From: an uncultured Ectothiorhodospiraceae bacterium
Lineage (GTDB): Bacteria > Pseudomonadota > Gammaproteobacteria > Nevskiales > Oceanococcaceae
Assembly (NCBI GenBank): GCA_937141935.1
Contig: CAKZQS010000014.1
Location: 41,875 to 105,874, forward strand
Direction of reading: 5' to 3'
Length of the DNA: 64,000 bases
In this document: positions 10,068 through 21,313 of the stretch, piece by piece
Layout: each line of letters begins with the position of its first letter
Numbering within the stretch: the stretch's first letter is position 1
The notes under the pieces: generated by a model
Databases searched by the model: none
Told to the model about the DNA's origin: nothing
What the model saw: only the letters and a program-made list of their open reading frames with translations
Made by a program: the position numbers and the translations under genes

Positions 10068-10244
10068 GCCGGCGGGGCAGCCGACGATCAACTCGCACGC
10101 TTGTTTGCAGGCTTGGTGCCCGGGGCCGGGCTCGACGAATGCGATTGGACTCGCATTCGGACCGCACAACGTGCGGCCCGCAGGGTCGCCGGCAGGACAG
10201 CCGGCGATCAACCGGCACGTATGGTGCCCGGGGCGGGAATCGAA
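10068..10244. repeat. Partial duplication of the tRNA-Leu 3' end and flank
   Basis: Two diverged copies of one sequence lie side by side. The copy at 10188-10244 runs from the flank (gccggcaggacag) into the 3' end of tRNA-Leu (tggtgcccggggcggg). The copy at 10068-10139 has the same order (gccggcggggcag ... tggtgcccggggccggg), with about 11 extra bases in the middle and no remaining tRNA body. The relic therefore contains only the acceptor and T-arm part of the tRNA. It could be a recombination scar, an attachment-site-like remnant or a simple local duplication. Confidence 0.75.
10137..10176. other. Two tandem hairpins between tRNA-Leu and ccmA
   Basis: gaatgcga (10137-10144) pairs perfectly with tcgcattc (10151-10158) around a 6-nt loop. 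Three bases later ccgcac (10162-10167) pairs with gtgcgg (10171-10176) around a 3-nt loop. They lie in the only spacer between tRNA-Leu and the ccm operon. Neither has a T-run on the minus strand, so they may be processing or stabilising structures rather than classical terminators. Confidence 0.6.
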
Positions 10245-10308
10245 CCCGCACGGATTCACATCCGAGGGATTTTAAGTCCCTTGCGTCTACCAATTTCGCC
10301 ACCCGGGC
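10222..10308 (-). tRNA. tRNA-Leu (anticodon TAA)
   Basis: An 87-nt class II tRNA with encoded CCA (tgg at 10222-10224). The 5' acceptor GCCCGGG pairs with CCCGGGC. The anticodon stem AGGGA/TCCCT encloses the loop CTTAAAA, giving anticodon TAA, and the T-arm contains GGTTCGATTCC. It is third in the Gly-Cys-Leu tRNA set downstream of pgsA, matching the E. coli glyW-cysT-leuZ order. Confidence 0.97.
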
Positions 10309-10396
10309 TGCCTGCGTTGCTGCGATGCCTGCGCGCCCGAGCGGGCGCGGTGCGCAAGCCTAGCACGCAGCTCCGGGGACCCGGCCGCAGCGCCCT

Positions 10397-10588
10397 TCAG
10401 CCCTCTTCCGGGGCGTCGTCCGTAGCTTGCTCCGAACCGTAAGCGGCCTCCCACTGTTCCAGCGCCCGCTGGTAGGCCGCCAGCTCGTCGGCGTAGGCGT
10501 CCAGGACACACACGGCGCAGCCGCTGCCGCAGCAGTCGGTAGGAAGTGGCGCCTCGGGGGCTTCTGGGCGTGGGGGTCTGTCGGCCAT
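10397..10588 (-). CDS. Small oxidoreductase-like (PF09791-type) Cys-motif protein
   Basis: A 63-residue protein lying between tRNA-Cys and tRNA-Leu. After a proline-rich start (MADRPPRPEAPEAPLP) it has TDCCGSGCAVCVLDAYADEL, which matches the oxidoreductase-like N-terminal domain family: DCCGSGC..C followed by a D.Y..EL segment. Its C-terminus is acidic. Four closely spaced cysteines suggest metal binding or redox activity, but no activity is established. The ATG at 10588 is chosen because upstream sequence is tRNA flank and not conserved in character. Confidence 0.8.
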   Translation of the reverse strand: MADRPPRPEAPEAPLPTDCCGSGCAVCVLDAYADELAAYQRALEQWEAAYGSEQATDDAPEEG

Positions 10589-10755
10589 GGGGCGGATGCT
10601 AACCCGCGGGGAGGCCCCGCCCGGCACGGGCGTAATGCGCCAAGCCGGGTTGACGACGCCATGCGACTTTGAGGGGGCGCCTACCGGGCGAGAGCCCGGA
10701 GCAGCGGGCGCAGCGGCGACTCGGCAGAGCCTGCGCGGCTGCGGGCGGTGGCGTT

Positions 10756-10829
10756 TGGAGGCTAGGGCCGGAATCGAACCGGCGTACACGGCTTTGCAGG
10801 CCGTTGTATAACCACTCTACCACCTAGCC
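10756..10829 (-). tRNA. tRNA-Cys (anticodon GCA)
   Basis: A 74-nt tRNA with encoded CCA. The acceptor stem is GGCTAGG/CCTAGCC, the anticodon stem ACGGC/GCCGT encloses CTGCAAA (anticodon GCA), and the T-arm is CCGGTTCGATTCCGG. It follows tRNA-Gly but is separated from it by a strong hairpin terminator, so it is probably made by readthrough or by processing ahead of termination. Confidence 0.97.
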
Positions 10830-10845
10830 CGAACGCGACCGACAA

Positions 10846-10869
10846 AAAACCCCGGCGTACCGGGGTTTT
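10846..10869. terminator. Intrinsic terminator between tRNA-Gly and tRNA-Cys
   Basis: A perfect inverted repeat: aaaaccccgg (10846-10855) and ccggggtttt (10860-10869) around a 4-nt loop. On the minus strand the stem is followed by TTTTTTG, so it reads as a rho-independent terminator for tRNA-Gly transcripts. Its symmetrical A/T flanks would let it work in both directions. It sits oddly inside the Gly-Cys-Leu tRNA set. Confidence 0.85.
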
Positions 10870-10881
10870 AGACGTTCTCGT

Positions 10882-10957
10882 TGGAGCGGGAAACCGGGTT
10901 CGAACCGGCGACCTCAACCTTGGCAAGGTTGCGCTCTACCAACTGAGCTATTCCCGC
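10882..10957 (-). tRNA. tRNA-Gly (anticodon GCC)
   Basis: A 76-nt tRNA with encoded CCA. The acceptor GCGGGAA pairs with TTCCCGC, the D-arm is AGCTCAGTTGGTAGAGC, the anticodon stem CAACC/GGTTG encloses TTGCCAA (anticodon GCC), and the T-arm is CCGGTTCGAACCCGG. It lies directly downstream of a good promoter and of pgsA, as in E. coli. Confidence 0.98.
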
Positions 10958-10970
10958 ACCGGAAGCACCA

Positions 10971-11000
10971 AGTATGAGGGTTTTTCGGGGAGGGTGTCAA
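10971..11000 (-). promoter_or_regulatory. Sigma-70 promoter of the tRNA-Gly transcript
   Basis: On the minus strand a perfect -35 TTGACA (11000-10995) is followed after 18 nt by CATACT (10976-10971). Transcription would start about 10 nt before tRNA-Gly. The position just past the pgsA stop fits independent expression of the tRNA genes. Confidence 0.8.
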
Positions 11001-11040
11001 CACGTTTGGCGAAGTTTTTCGCCCGCCCTGCCCGCCGCAG

Positions 11041-11595
11041 TCAGTTCTGAAAGCTGGGCCAGGCGGCACGCAGGTACAGGCACATCGACCACACCGTCAG
11101 CACGCTGGCAACCAGCAGCAGGCCGTAGCCAATGTCATAGATCGGCAGCGGGCCGAAATCCTCGCGCCAGAGCATCATCGAGATGGCGGTCATCTGAAAG
11201 CCGGTCTTCCACTTGCCCAGCCCGGCCACGTTGACCTTGGAGCGCTGGCCCAGCTCGGCCATCCACTCACGCAGGGCGCTGATGGTGATTTCGCGGCCAA
11301 TGATGATGGCGGCGGGGATCATCACGGCCAGCCGCGGGTCCTGCTGCAGCAGCACCGCCAGCGCGGTGGCCACGATCAGCTTGTCGGCGACCGGGTCGAG
11401 GAAGGCGCCAAAGGCGCTGGCCTGGTTCAGCCGCCGCGCGAGGTAGCCGTCCAGCCAGTCGGTAATGGCCGCCACGATGAAGATCAGGGCCGCGATGATC
11501 GTGTTGTGCGGGAGATCCACGTAATAGGCCAGGCCCATCAGCGGAATGGCAATGACCCGCGCCAGCGTGAGCTGCGTCGGCAGGGTGAGTTTCAT
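11041..11595 (-). CDS. pgsA: CDP-diacylglycerol-glycerol-3-phosphate 3-phosphatidyltransferase
   Basis: PgsA makes phosphatidylglycerol phosphate, the committed step of anionic phospholipid synthesis, in the inner membrane. The 184-residue protein begins with the PgsA amphipathic segment NLP-like TLPTQLTLARVIAIPL. It contains the CDP-alcohol phosphotransferase signature DG(x)2AR(x)8G(x)3D(x)3D, within DWLDGYLARRLNQASAFGAF followed by LDPVADK (about residues 46-72). Four or five hydrophobic segments are present. It follows uvrC after 6 nt on the same strand, the usual gammaproteobacterial arrangement. Confidence 0.97.
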   Translation of the reverse strand: MKLTLPTQLTLARVIAIPLMGLAYYVDLPHNTIIAALIFIVAAITDWLDGYLARRLNQASAFGAFLDPVADKLIVATALAVLLQQDPRLAVMIPAAIIIGREITISALREWMAELGQRSKVNVAGLGKWKTGFQMTAISMMLWREDFGPLPIYDIGYGLLLVASVLTVWSMCLYLRAAWPSFQN

Positions 11596-11601
11596 GCGCG
11601 C

Positions 11602-13419
11602 CTAGTCGGTGTCGTGCAGGTGATCATACAAGCGCTGCGCCAGCGTCATCGAAATGCCGGGCACGCGGGCCAGATCTTCCAGGCTGGCACGGCGGACCTG
11701 CGCCAGCCCGCCGAACTGGCGCAGCAGCGCGCTGCGGCGCTTGGCGCCCAGGCCGGGGATGTCCTCCAGCTCGCTGCGCGTGCGGGTGCGTGCGCGCTGG
11801 CCGCGATGCCCGGCCAGCGCGAAGCGGTGTGCCTCGTCTCGGATCTGCTGGATCAGGTGCAGCGCCGGGTCGTCGGCGGCCAGCAGCAGCGGCTCGGGTT
11901 GTTCGGGCAGGTGCAGCTCCTCCTCGCCAGCGCGCCGTTCCGGGCCCTTGGACACGCCGACCACACGCACGCGCTCGTCCATGTCCAGGCTCTGCAGCGC
12001 CTGCAGGGCCGATTGCAGCTGCCCCTTGCCCCCGTCGATGAACAGCACGTCGGGCAGCGGCACCTCGCCCTTGGCAATGCGCCCATAGCGGCGGCGCACG
12101 GCCTGCTCGATGGCGGCGTAGTCGTCGCCCGGCGTGATGTCCTCGACCGCAAAGCGGCGGTACTGCGACTTCTCCGGCCCGCTGGCGCCGAAAACGACAC
12201 AGCTGGCGCGCGTGCCCTCGCCGCGCGTGTGGCTGATGTCAAAACACTCCATGCGCACCGGGATGGCCTCGAGGTCGAGCCGCTCCTGCAGCGCCAGGTA
12301 GCGGCCCTGCACGGTTTCGCGCTCGGCGAGCCGCGCCACCATCGCCGCCTGCAGCGACTGCGCCGTCATCTCCTGCAAGCGCCGGCGGTTGCCGCGCAGC
12401 GTGCGTGCGTGCACCCGCACCGGCTTGCCCAGCTTGTCGCCCAACAGCCGGCCCAGGGCCTCCTCGTCGCCGATCGCCTGCGACAGCACCAGCTCCGGCG
12501 GCGGCCGGCGCTCCAGGTAGTGCTGCTGCACGAAGCTGCGCAGCACCTCGTCCTCCTCGGCCTCGCCGCCGCCGCGCGGGAAGTGGCTCTGCGCGCCCAG
12601 GCTGCGGCCCCCGCGCACCGGCATCACGGCGACGCCGGTCAAACCGTGGTGGGTTTGCACGCAGACCAGGTCGAAGTCGCCCTTGGTGTCGGTGACCACC
12701 CGGCTTTCCTGCAGCCGGCGCAGGGCCACGACGCGGTCGCGCAGGTCGGCCGCCGCCTCGAAATCCAGCCGCTCGGCCGCCTGCTCCATGCGCAGCTGCA
12801 AGCCGGCCACAACGCTTTCGCCGCGGCCGCTGAGCAGGTCGATGGCCGATTGCACATCGAGCTGGTACTCCTGCGCCGAAATCACGCCCGTGCACGGCGC
12901 GCTGCAGCGCTTGATCTGGTGCAGCAGGCAGGGTCGCGTGCGGTTGGCGTAGTCGCTGTCGCGGCAGGTGCGCAGCTTGAAGGTGCGCTGCAGCGTGGCG
13001 ATGGTCTCTTTCACCGCGCCGCTGCTGGGGTACGGGCCGAAGTAGGTCTCGCCGGCGCGCTGGCGGCCGCGGTGCAGGGCCAGCCGCGGGGCCTCGCCGC
13101 CGCCCAGGCGCAGCCAGGGGTAGGACTTGTCGTCCCGAAACAGGATGTTGTAGAGCGGCTTGCGGGTCTTGATCAGCTCGTGCTCGAGCATCAAGGCCTG
13201 GTCTTCGGAAGGCGCGACCGTGACCTCAATGCGCGCGATGTGGCTGACCATCTGCGCGATGCGCGGCGCCTTGGCGCTGCCCGAGAAGTAGCTGCTGACG
13301 CGGTTTTTCAGGTTGCGCGCCTTGCCCACGTAAAGCACGCGATCCTGCGCGTCGTACATGCAATAGACGCCAGGCTTGGTTGTCAGCGTGCGCAGGAAGG
13401 CTTTGGCGTCAAAACTCAT
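11602..13419 (-). CDS. uvrC: Excinuclease ABC subunit C
   Basis: UvrC makes the dual incisions of nucleotide excision repair. The 605-residue protein has the GIY-YIG domain at its N-terminus (KPGVYCMYDAQDRVLYVGKA), a Cys-rich stretch (RTRPCLLHQIKRCSAPC), a UvrB-binding UVR segment near residue 205, the RNase-H-like endonuclease core ECFDISHTRGEGTRASCVVF and LFIDGGKGQL, and C-terminal helix-hairpin-helix motifs (LEDIPGLGAKRRSALL). The ATG at 13419 starts just before the GIY-YIG domain; the reading frame extends further upstream but that part is arginine-rich and not UvrC-like. It lies between gacA/uvrY and pgsA. Confidence 0.97.
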   Translation of the reverse strand: MSFDAKAFLRTLTTKPGVYCMYDAQDRVLYVGKARNLKNRVSSYFSGSAKAPRIAQMVSHIARIEVTVAPSEDQALMLEHELIKTRKPLYNILFRDDKSYPWLRLGGGEAPRLALHRGRQRAGETYFGPYPSSGAVKETIATLQRTFKLRTCRDSDYANRTRPCLLHQIKRCSAPCTGVISAQEYQLDVQSAIDLLSGRGESVVAGLQLRMEQAAERLDFEAAADLRDRVVALRRLQESRVVTDTKGDFDLVCVQTHHGLTGVAVMPVRGGRSLGAQSHFPRGGGEAEEDEVLRSFVQQHYLERRPPPELVLSQAIGDEEALGRLLGDKLGKPVRVHARTLRGNRRRLQEMTAQSLQAAMVARLAERETVQGRYLALQERLDLEAIPVRMECFDISHTRGEGTRASCVVFGASGPEKSQYRRFAVEDITPGDDYAAIEQAVRRRYGRIAKGEVPLPDVLFIDGGKGQLQSALQALQSLDMDERVRVVGVSKGPERRAGEEELHLPEQPEPLLLAADDPALHLIQQIRDEAHRFALAGHRGQRARTRTRSELEDIPGLGAKRRSALLRQFGGLAQVRRASLEDLARVPGISMTLAQRLYDHLHDTD

Positions 13420-13457
13420 GGCGGTGGCACCGGCGGCGGCAGGCCGGCGCGGCGGGC

Positions 13458-14111
13458 TCAGCTTTGCTCGTCCAGCACGCCGTAGCGCATGGCCATGCGC
13501 GTGAGTTCGACATCGTTGGTGACGCCGAGCTTTTCGAACAGCCGGTAGCGGTAGGTGCTGACCGTCTTCGGCGACAGGCACAGCGCATCGGAGATGGCCT
13601 GGTTGCTCTGCCCCTGCGTCACCATCAGCATCACCTGCATCTCGCGCTGCGACAGCCGGTCAAAGGGCGAGCTCTTCGGGTCATGCCCGGAAATGAAACT
13701 CGCCGCCAGGTTGGCTGCCACGCTGGAGGCCACATAGACCCCGCCCTGGGCGACCCGGCGGATCGCCGACACCACCTCGTCGGCCGCCGCGTCCTTGCTG
13801 ATGTAGCCCCGCGCACCGGCGCCCAGCAGGCGGCTGGGCCAGGGCTCCTCGACATACATCGACACGGCGATGATCTTGATGTCCGGGTGCCGCGCCAGGA
13901 TGCGACGCGTGGCTTCCAGCCCACCGATTCCCGGCATGTTGACGTCCATCAGCATGACGTCGGGCTCGTGCTTGCGCGCCAGCTCCACGGCGTCCTCGCC
14001 GTTGTCGGCCTCCGCCACCACCTCAATGCCCGGGGTGTCGGTCAGCACACGCTTCAGACCCGCCCGGACCAGCCGGTGGTCATCACACAGAATCAGGCGT
14101 ATCGCTTGCAT
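13458..14111 (-). CDS. uvrY: GacA/UvrY-family response regulator
   Basis: A 217-residue NarL-type response regulator. The receiver domain has the acidic pair at residues 10-11, the phosphoacceptor Asp56 in DVMLMDVNMPG, and a conserved Lys in GYISKDAA. The C-terminus is a LuxR-type helix-turn-helix (LSQREMQVMLMVTQGQSNQAISDALCLSPKTVSTYRYR, split here by position about 145-182). In gammaproteobacteria this regulator, paired with the hybrid kinase GacS/BarA, activates small RNAs that titrate CsrA/RsmA. Adjacency to uvrC supports orthology; gacA would be an equally valid name. No kinase gene is nearby. Confidence 0.93.
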   Translation of the reverse strand: MQAIRLILCDDHRLVRAGLKRVLTDTPGIEVVAEADNGEDAVELARKHEPDVMLMDVNMPGIGGLEATRRILARHPDIKIIAVSMYVEEPWPSRLLGAGARGYISKDAAADEVVSAIRRVAQGGVYVASSVAANLAASFISGHDPKSSPFDRLSQREMQVMLMVTQGQSNQAISDALCLSPKTVSTYRYRLFEKLGVTNDVELTRMAMRYGVLDEQS

Positions 14112-14211
14112 CGGGGCATTCTAGCGGACCGCAGACCAAAACAGCCCGCTCGGCGGAGTCGACTGCGCGGCCGTGAGTTGTGAAGCCGGCGCAGGCCAAG
14201 GACGGCCCGGC

Positions 14212-14231
14212 ATCCGGCCCCTGGGCCGGAT
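14212..14231. other. Perfect hairpin upstream of the response regulator gene
   Basis: atccggcc (14212-14219) and ggccggat (14224-14231) form an 8-bp stem with a 4-nt loop. It lies beyond the isocitrate lyase terminator and about 100 nt before the regulator start, so it belongs either to a readthrough transcript or to the regulator's upstream DNA. Confidence 0.6.
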
Positions 14232-14244
14232 GGAGCGCCGTAAC

Positions 14245-14278
14245 AAAAACAGCCCAGCCCGCCAAGCGGACTGAGCTG
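14245..14278 (-). terminator. Intrinsic terminator of the isocitrate lyase transcript
   Basis: On the minus strand a 13-bp stem (14278-14266 with 14262-14250) closes a 3-nt loop and is followed by TTTTT. Two of the pairs are G.U in minus-strand RNA but would be C.A mismatches in plus-strand RNA, so the structure is built for minus-strand transcription. It ends a 3' UTR of about 160 nt after aceA. Confidence 0.85.
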
Positions 14279-14298
14279 CTATTAGCTACGAAGCAGTT

Positions 14299-14400
14299 TT
14301 GGGCCATGGATGGCCCAACACCGCCGCTAGGCGGTGGAGCCTCCCGCGGACATGCGCCGCGGGAGGCGTGGCGAAATCGGGCAGGAGCCCGATTTTCGCC
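14299..14400 (-). other. Array of four consecutive hairpins in the aceA 3' UTR
   Basis: Four stem-loops follow one another with 0-3 nt between them. They are 14370-14400 (13 bp with one bulge, 4-nt loop), 14340-14366 (10 bp perfect, 7-nt loop), 14319-14336 (7 bp perfect, 4-nt loop) and 14299-14318 (9 bp perfect, 2-nt gap). They begin 5 nt after the aceA stop codon and end about 20 nt before the intrinsic terminator. The density of perfect stems is far above what GC content alone would give. A structured 3' UTR, an mRNA stabiliser or a 3'-derived small RNA are possible. Confidence 0.85.
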
Positions 14401-14405
14401 CTAAC

Positions 14406-15716
<1,311 letters not shown>

Positions 15717-15758
15717 TGCGATCGTTTCCTTGGGACAGGTGAGTAAAGACGCCCGGGA

Positions 15759-15779
15759 CCCGTCCGGGTTCCGGACGGG
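15759..15779. other. Perfect 9-bp hairpin in the aceB-like/aceA spacer
   Basis: cccgtccgg (15759-15767) pairs with ccggacggg (15771-15779) around gtt. It lies between the two genes of the putative operon with no T-run after it, so it could protect a processed aceA transcript or attenuate expression rather than terminate it. Confidence 0.65.
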
Positions 15780-15813
15780 AGCCCATGCGGGCAGTGTGCG
15801 AGGCGACGCGGGC

Positions 15814-17289
15814 TCAGCGCTCCGCCTCCAGATCCTGCGGGCCGGTCGGCACGGCCGACCCCAGGCAGAGCCGCTGCAACAGGGCGGCGGCATGTTCGTA
15901 ATGGCCGCGAGCGAAGGCCTCCGGCTCGCGTTCCATGCGGATATTGTCCAGCTCTTCGCGCAGTACGCCCTCGAAGAGGTCGGCATCGATGGCGCGGCCG
16001 TCGGCCAGGCGCGCCTCCGGGTGCTGCACCCAGAGCCAGACCTGGAGCCAGCACAGGCTGGCCGAGGCCGGCTCCTCCATCAGGTTGTACAGCGGCAGGC
16101 GGCCCTGGCCGCGCAGCGCGGCCTCCAGCGCCTGGATGGCCACGCCCACGTTGTGGCGCAGCCCCCCGTCGGTAATCTCGCCCGTCGGCCCGGCGGCGAT
16201 CAGCGCGGGGTCGATGGCCCAGTCCAGCGGGCGCTCGGACTGGTTGGCCGTGGGCATCATCTCGGCGCAGGCCTCGCGCGCGGCGGGCACGAAGTGCGAA
16301 TGCGCCAGCGTGACGCCGTCGTGGCCGTTGCGCAGCAGCGCGCGCACGCCCTCGGCCAATTCGGCCTCGATCTCGGCCTGGGCCTGGGCATCGTCGCGCA
16401 CCGGCAGCGCCGGCAGCAGGCCGGACAGGGACAGCACGCCACGGCGGTGGGCCTGTACGCAGACCCGTTTGCTCAGCGCATCGGCCCAGGGCTGCGCCAG
16501 ATCCAGCGCCTGAGCGCGATCCGCCTGCAGCGGCGATTGCGCGGGTGGGCGGCCGGCGATCAGGTCGCCAAGCACCGCGGCGCTGTCCAGCCGCAGCGCC
16601 ACCACGCGTTCGCGCAAGGCCCATAGCGCCTCGTCGAGCGCACCGAGCAGCGCCAGCGTGTCGACACGCAGACTCAGGCGCAGCGAGCCGCGCGGCAGGT
16701 CCAGGGCCTGTTCGCAATGCGCCAGCCATTGCGCCCACTGCGCCGCCTGCTGGCCGTCGCGCACGCCGCTCAGCTCCAGCTGCAGCGGAAGGGGGGTGAT
16801 CGTGGCCTGCGCCGGGGCGGGTGCCGCCAGGGCCAGCAGCAGATCCACCAGGCCTGCGGGCAGTGCGGGCATGTCGGCCTGCTGCACGGGCTGCAGCAGC
16901 GTCGCCGGGCGCAGGCGCAGGCCCAGCGGGGCCTCCGGATGCGCCTGGCGCGCCGCATGCAGGGCGCCAAAGGCGGCCTCGAGCTGCCCGGCATCCGCGT
17001 AACGCAGCGCGTCGGCATCCACCAGCACGGCGTCGGGTTCGGCGGCCAGTGCGGTGTCGATGGCGCGGGCATCGGCCGCGGTCAGCAATTCGATCTGCCG
17101 GCGCGCGTGGCCGGCCGGCAGCGGCGCCACGGCCCAGTCCTGATCCGGCGCCGGCAGGTCGGCGGGCGCCGCGGCGGGCGGCAGTTCCAGCAGCTCACGC
17201 GCCAGCTCGCACAGGGGCCCACTCAGCGCCACGGCGCGCTGCTTCGGCGCCTGCGCAGTAGAGTGTGTCCCTGCGTCCATGTCCGCCAT
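15814..17289 (-). CDS. Malate synthase A-like protein, probably catalytically inactive
   Basis: A 491-residue homologue of malate synthase A (AceB, about 530 residues). Family landmarks remain: [20 protein letters not shown] for the LPRGTIKATLLIETLP segment, [28 protein letters not shown] for the NGHDGTWIAHPGL segment, and [20 protein letters not shown] followed by [11 protein letters not shown]. By alignment from memory the acidic metal ligand of the IET motif is Asp, the GRWDYIFS segment with the second metal-binding Asp is replaced ([10 protein letters not shown]), and the catalytic Asp of LMEDAATAE is Glu. The N-terminal half is alanine-rich and hardly recognisable. A full malate synthase G gene at 42126 can cover the enzyme activity. 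It sits directly upstream of aceA on the same strand. Whether it has a regulatory role is unknown. Confidence 0.8.
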   Translation of the reverse strand: MADMDAGTHSTAQAPKQRAVALSGPLCELARELLELPPAAAPADLPAPDQDWAVAPLPAGHARRQIELLTAADARAIDTALAAEPDAVLVDADALRYADAGQLEAAFGALHAARQAHPEAPLGLRLRPATLLQPVQQADMPALPAGLVDLLLALAAPAPAQATITPLPLQLELSGVRDGQQAAQWAQWLAHCEQALDLPRGSLRLSLRVDTLALLGALDEALWALRERVVALRLDSAAVLGDLIAGRPPAQSPLQADRAQALDLAQPWADALSKRVCVQAHRRGVLSLSGLLPALPVRDDAQAQAEIEAELAEGVRALLRNGHDGVTLAHSHFVPAAREACAEMMPTANQSERPLDWAIDPALIAAGPTGEITDGGLRHNVGVAIQALEAALRGQGRLPLYNLMEEPASASLCWLQVWLWVQHPEARLADGRAIDADLFEGVLREELDNIRMEREPEAFARGHYEHAAALLQRLCLGSAVPTGPQDLEAER

Positions 17290-18000
17290 TCAAACGGCCC
17301 CTGGTGAACTTGCGGTGAAGAAAAAGCGCTCGCTGCCGGGCAGCGGCCCGCATGTCGCAACGCAACAACGCGCTGCAAATCCTGACGATTATAGCTTGCG
17401 GCGGCGGCCCACCCCAAGCGCGGCGGCGCGGCTGCTGTTGCTGCACAAGCCCTGGGGCCTGCTCAGCCAGTTCACCTCCGAGGGCGGGCACCCCGCGCTG
17501 GACGGCCTGGGCCTGCCTGCCGATGTCTACGCCGCCGGTCGCCTGGACCGCGACAGCGAGGGCCTGCTGCTGCTGACCAACGACGGCACCCTGCAGGCGC
17601 GCATCGCCAGCCCGCGGCACAAATGGCCCAAGCGCTACTGGGTACAGGTCGAGGGCGACATCGACGCCGCCGCAATTGCGGCCCTGGCCAGTGGCGTGCG
17701 GCTGCGCGACGGCCCCACGCGCCCGGCCCGTGTCGAGCGCCTGCCGGCGGCACCCCTGCCCCCGCGGGACCCGCCCATCCGCGAGCGGCGCAACATCCCC
17801 ACCTCCTGGCTGGCCATCACGCTGCGCGAGGGGCGCAACCGGCAGGTGCGGCGGATGACGGCGCATGTGGGCTACCCCACGCTGCGGCTGTTCCGCGAGG
17901 CCGTGGGACCGCTGCACATCGGCGGGCTGGAGCCGGGGCAGTGGCGTGAACTCGGGCCGGGCGAACTGGCGCGCCTGCGCCAGTGGCGGCCCGGGTCGCG

Positions 18001-18004
<4 letters not shown>
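17279..18004 (+). CDS. rluE: 23S rRNA pseudouridine synthase of the RluE type
   Basis: A pseudouridine synthase of the RsuA/RluE/RluF group; E. coli RluE modifies U2457 of 23S rRNA. The 241-residue protein has the catalytic motif [19 protein letters not shown] (about residues 84-102), the RluE-like [20 protein letters not shown], and [20 protein letters not shown]. No S4 domain is present, as expected for RluE. The start at 17279 overlaps the divergent malate-synthase-like gene by 11 nt; the conserved part begins near [14 protein letters not shown] (about residue 52), so a later start is possible. It converges on rraA and their stop codons overlap. Confidence 0.92.
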
Positions 18005-21097
<3,093 letters not shown>

Positions 21098-21313
21098 AGC
21101 CCGGCGCGCCCAACCCGGCCCAGCCGCGGGCGGCGGCACCGGCCCCGGCGCCCCGTAGCGGCGGCCGGATACCCCGCGTGGGCGGCCCCAACACGGCGAT
21201 GACCTTCGCCATCGCCAGCGGCGTCCGGCCGTAGGGCTTTGGCACATTGAAGGCCCCGACCGACTCGCCGACGCCATGTCCCTCTTCCCCTGTCGCCCCG
21301 CGCACGCGCTCCG

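Noticed and set aside
14190..14405. A CsrA/RsmA-titrating small RNA on the plus strand next to gacA/uvrY
   Set aside because: Several GGA motifs, including AGGA in one loop, make it tempting. But the terminator stem pairs fully only in minus-strand RNA, its T-run is on the minus strand, and no GacA upstream activating site (TGTAAG-N6-CTTACA) is visible.
21098..21313. A small gene in the nitroreductase/exoD spacer
   Set aside because: A minus-strand frame exists, but it has no ribosome site or recognisable motif and looks like GC-rich noise.
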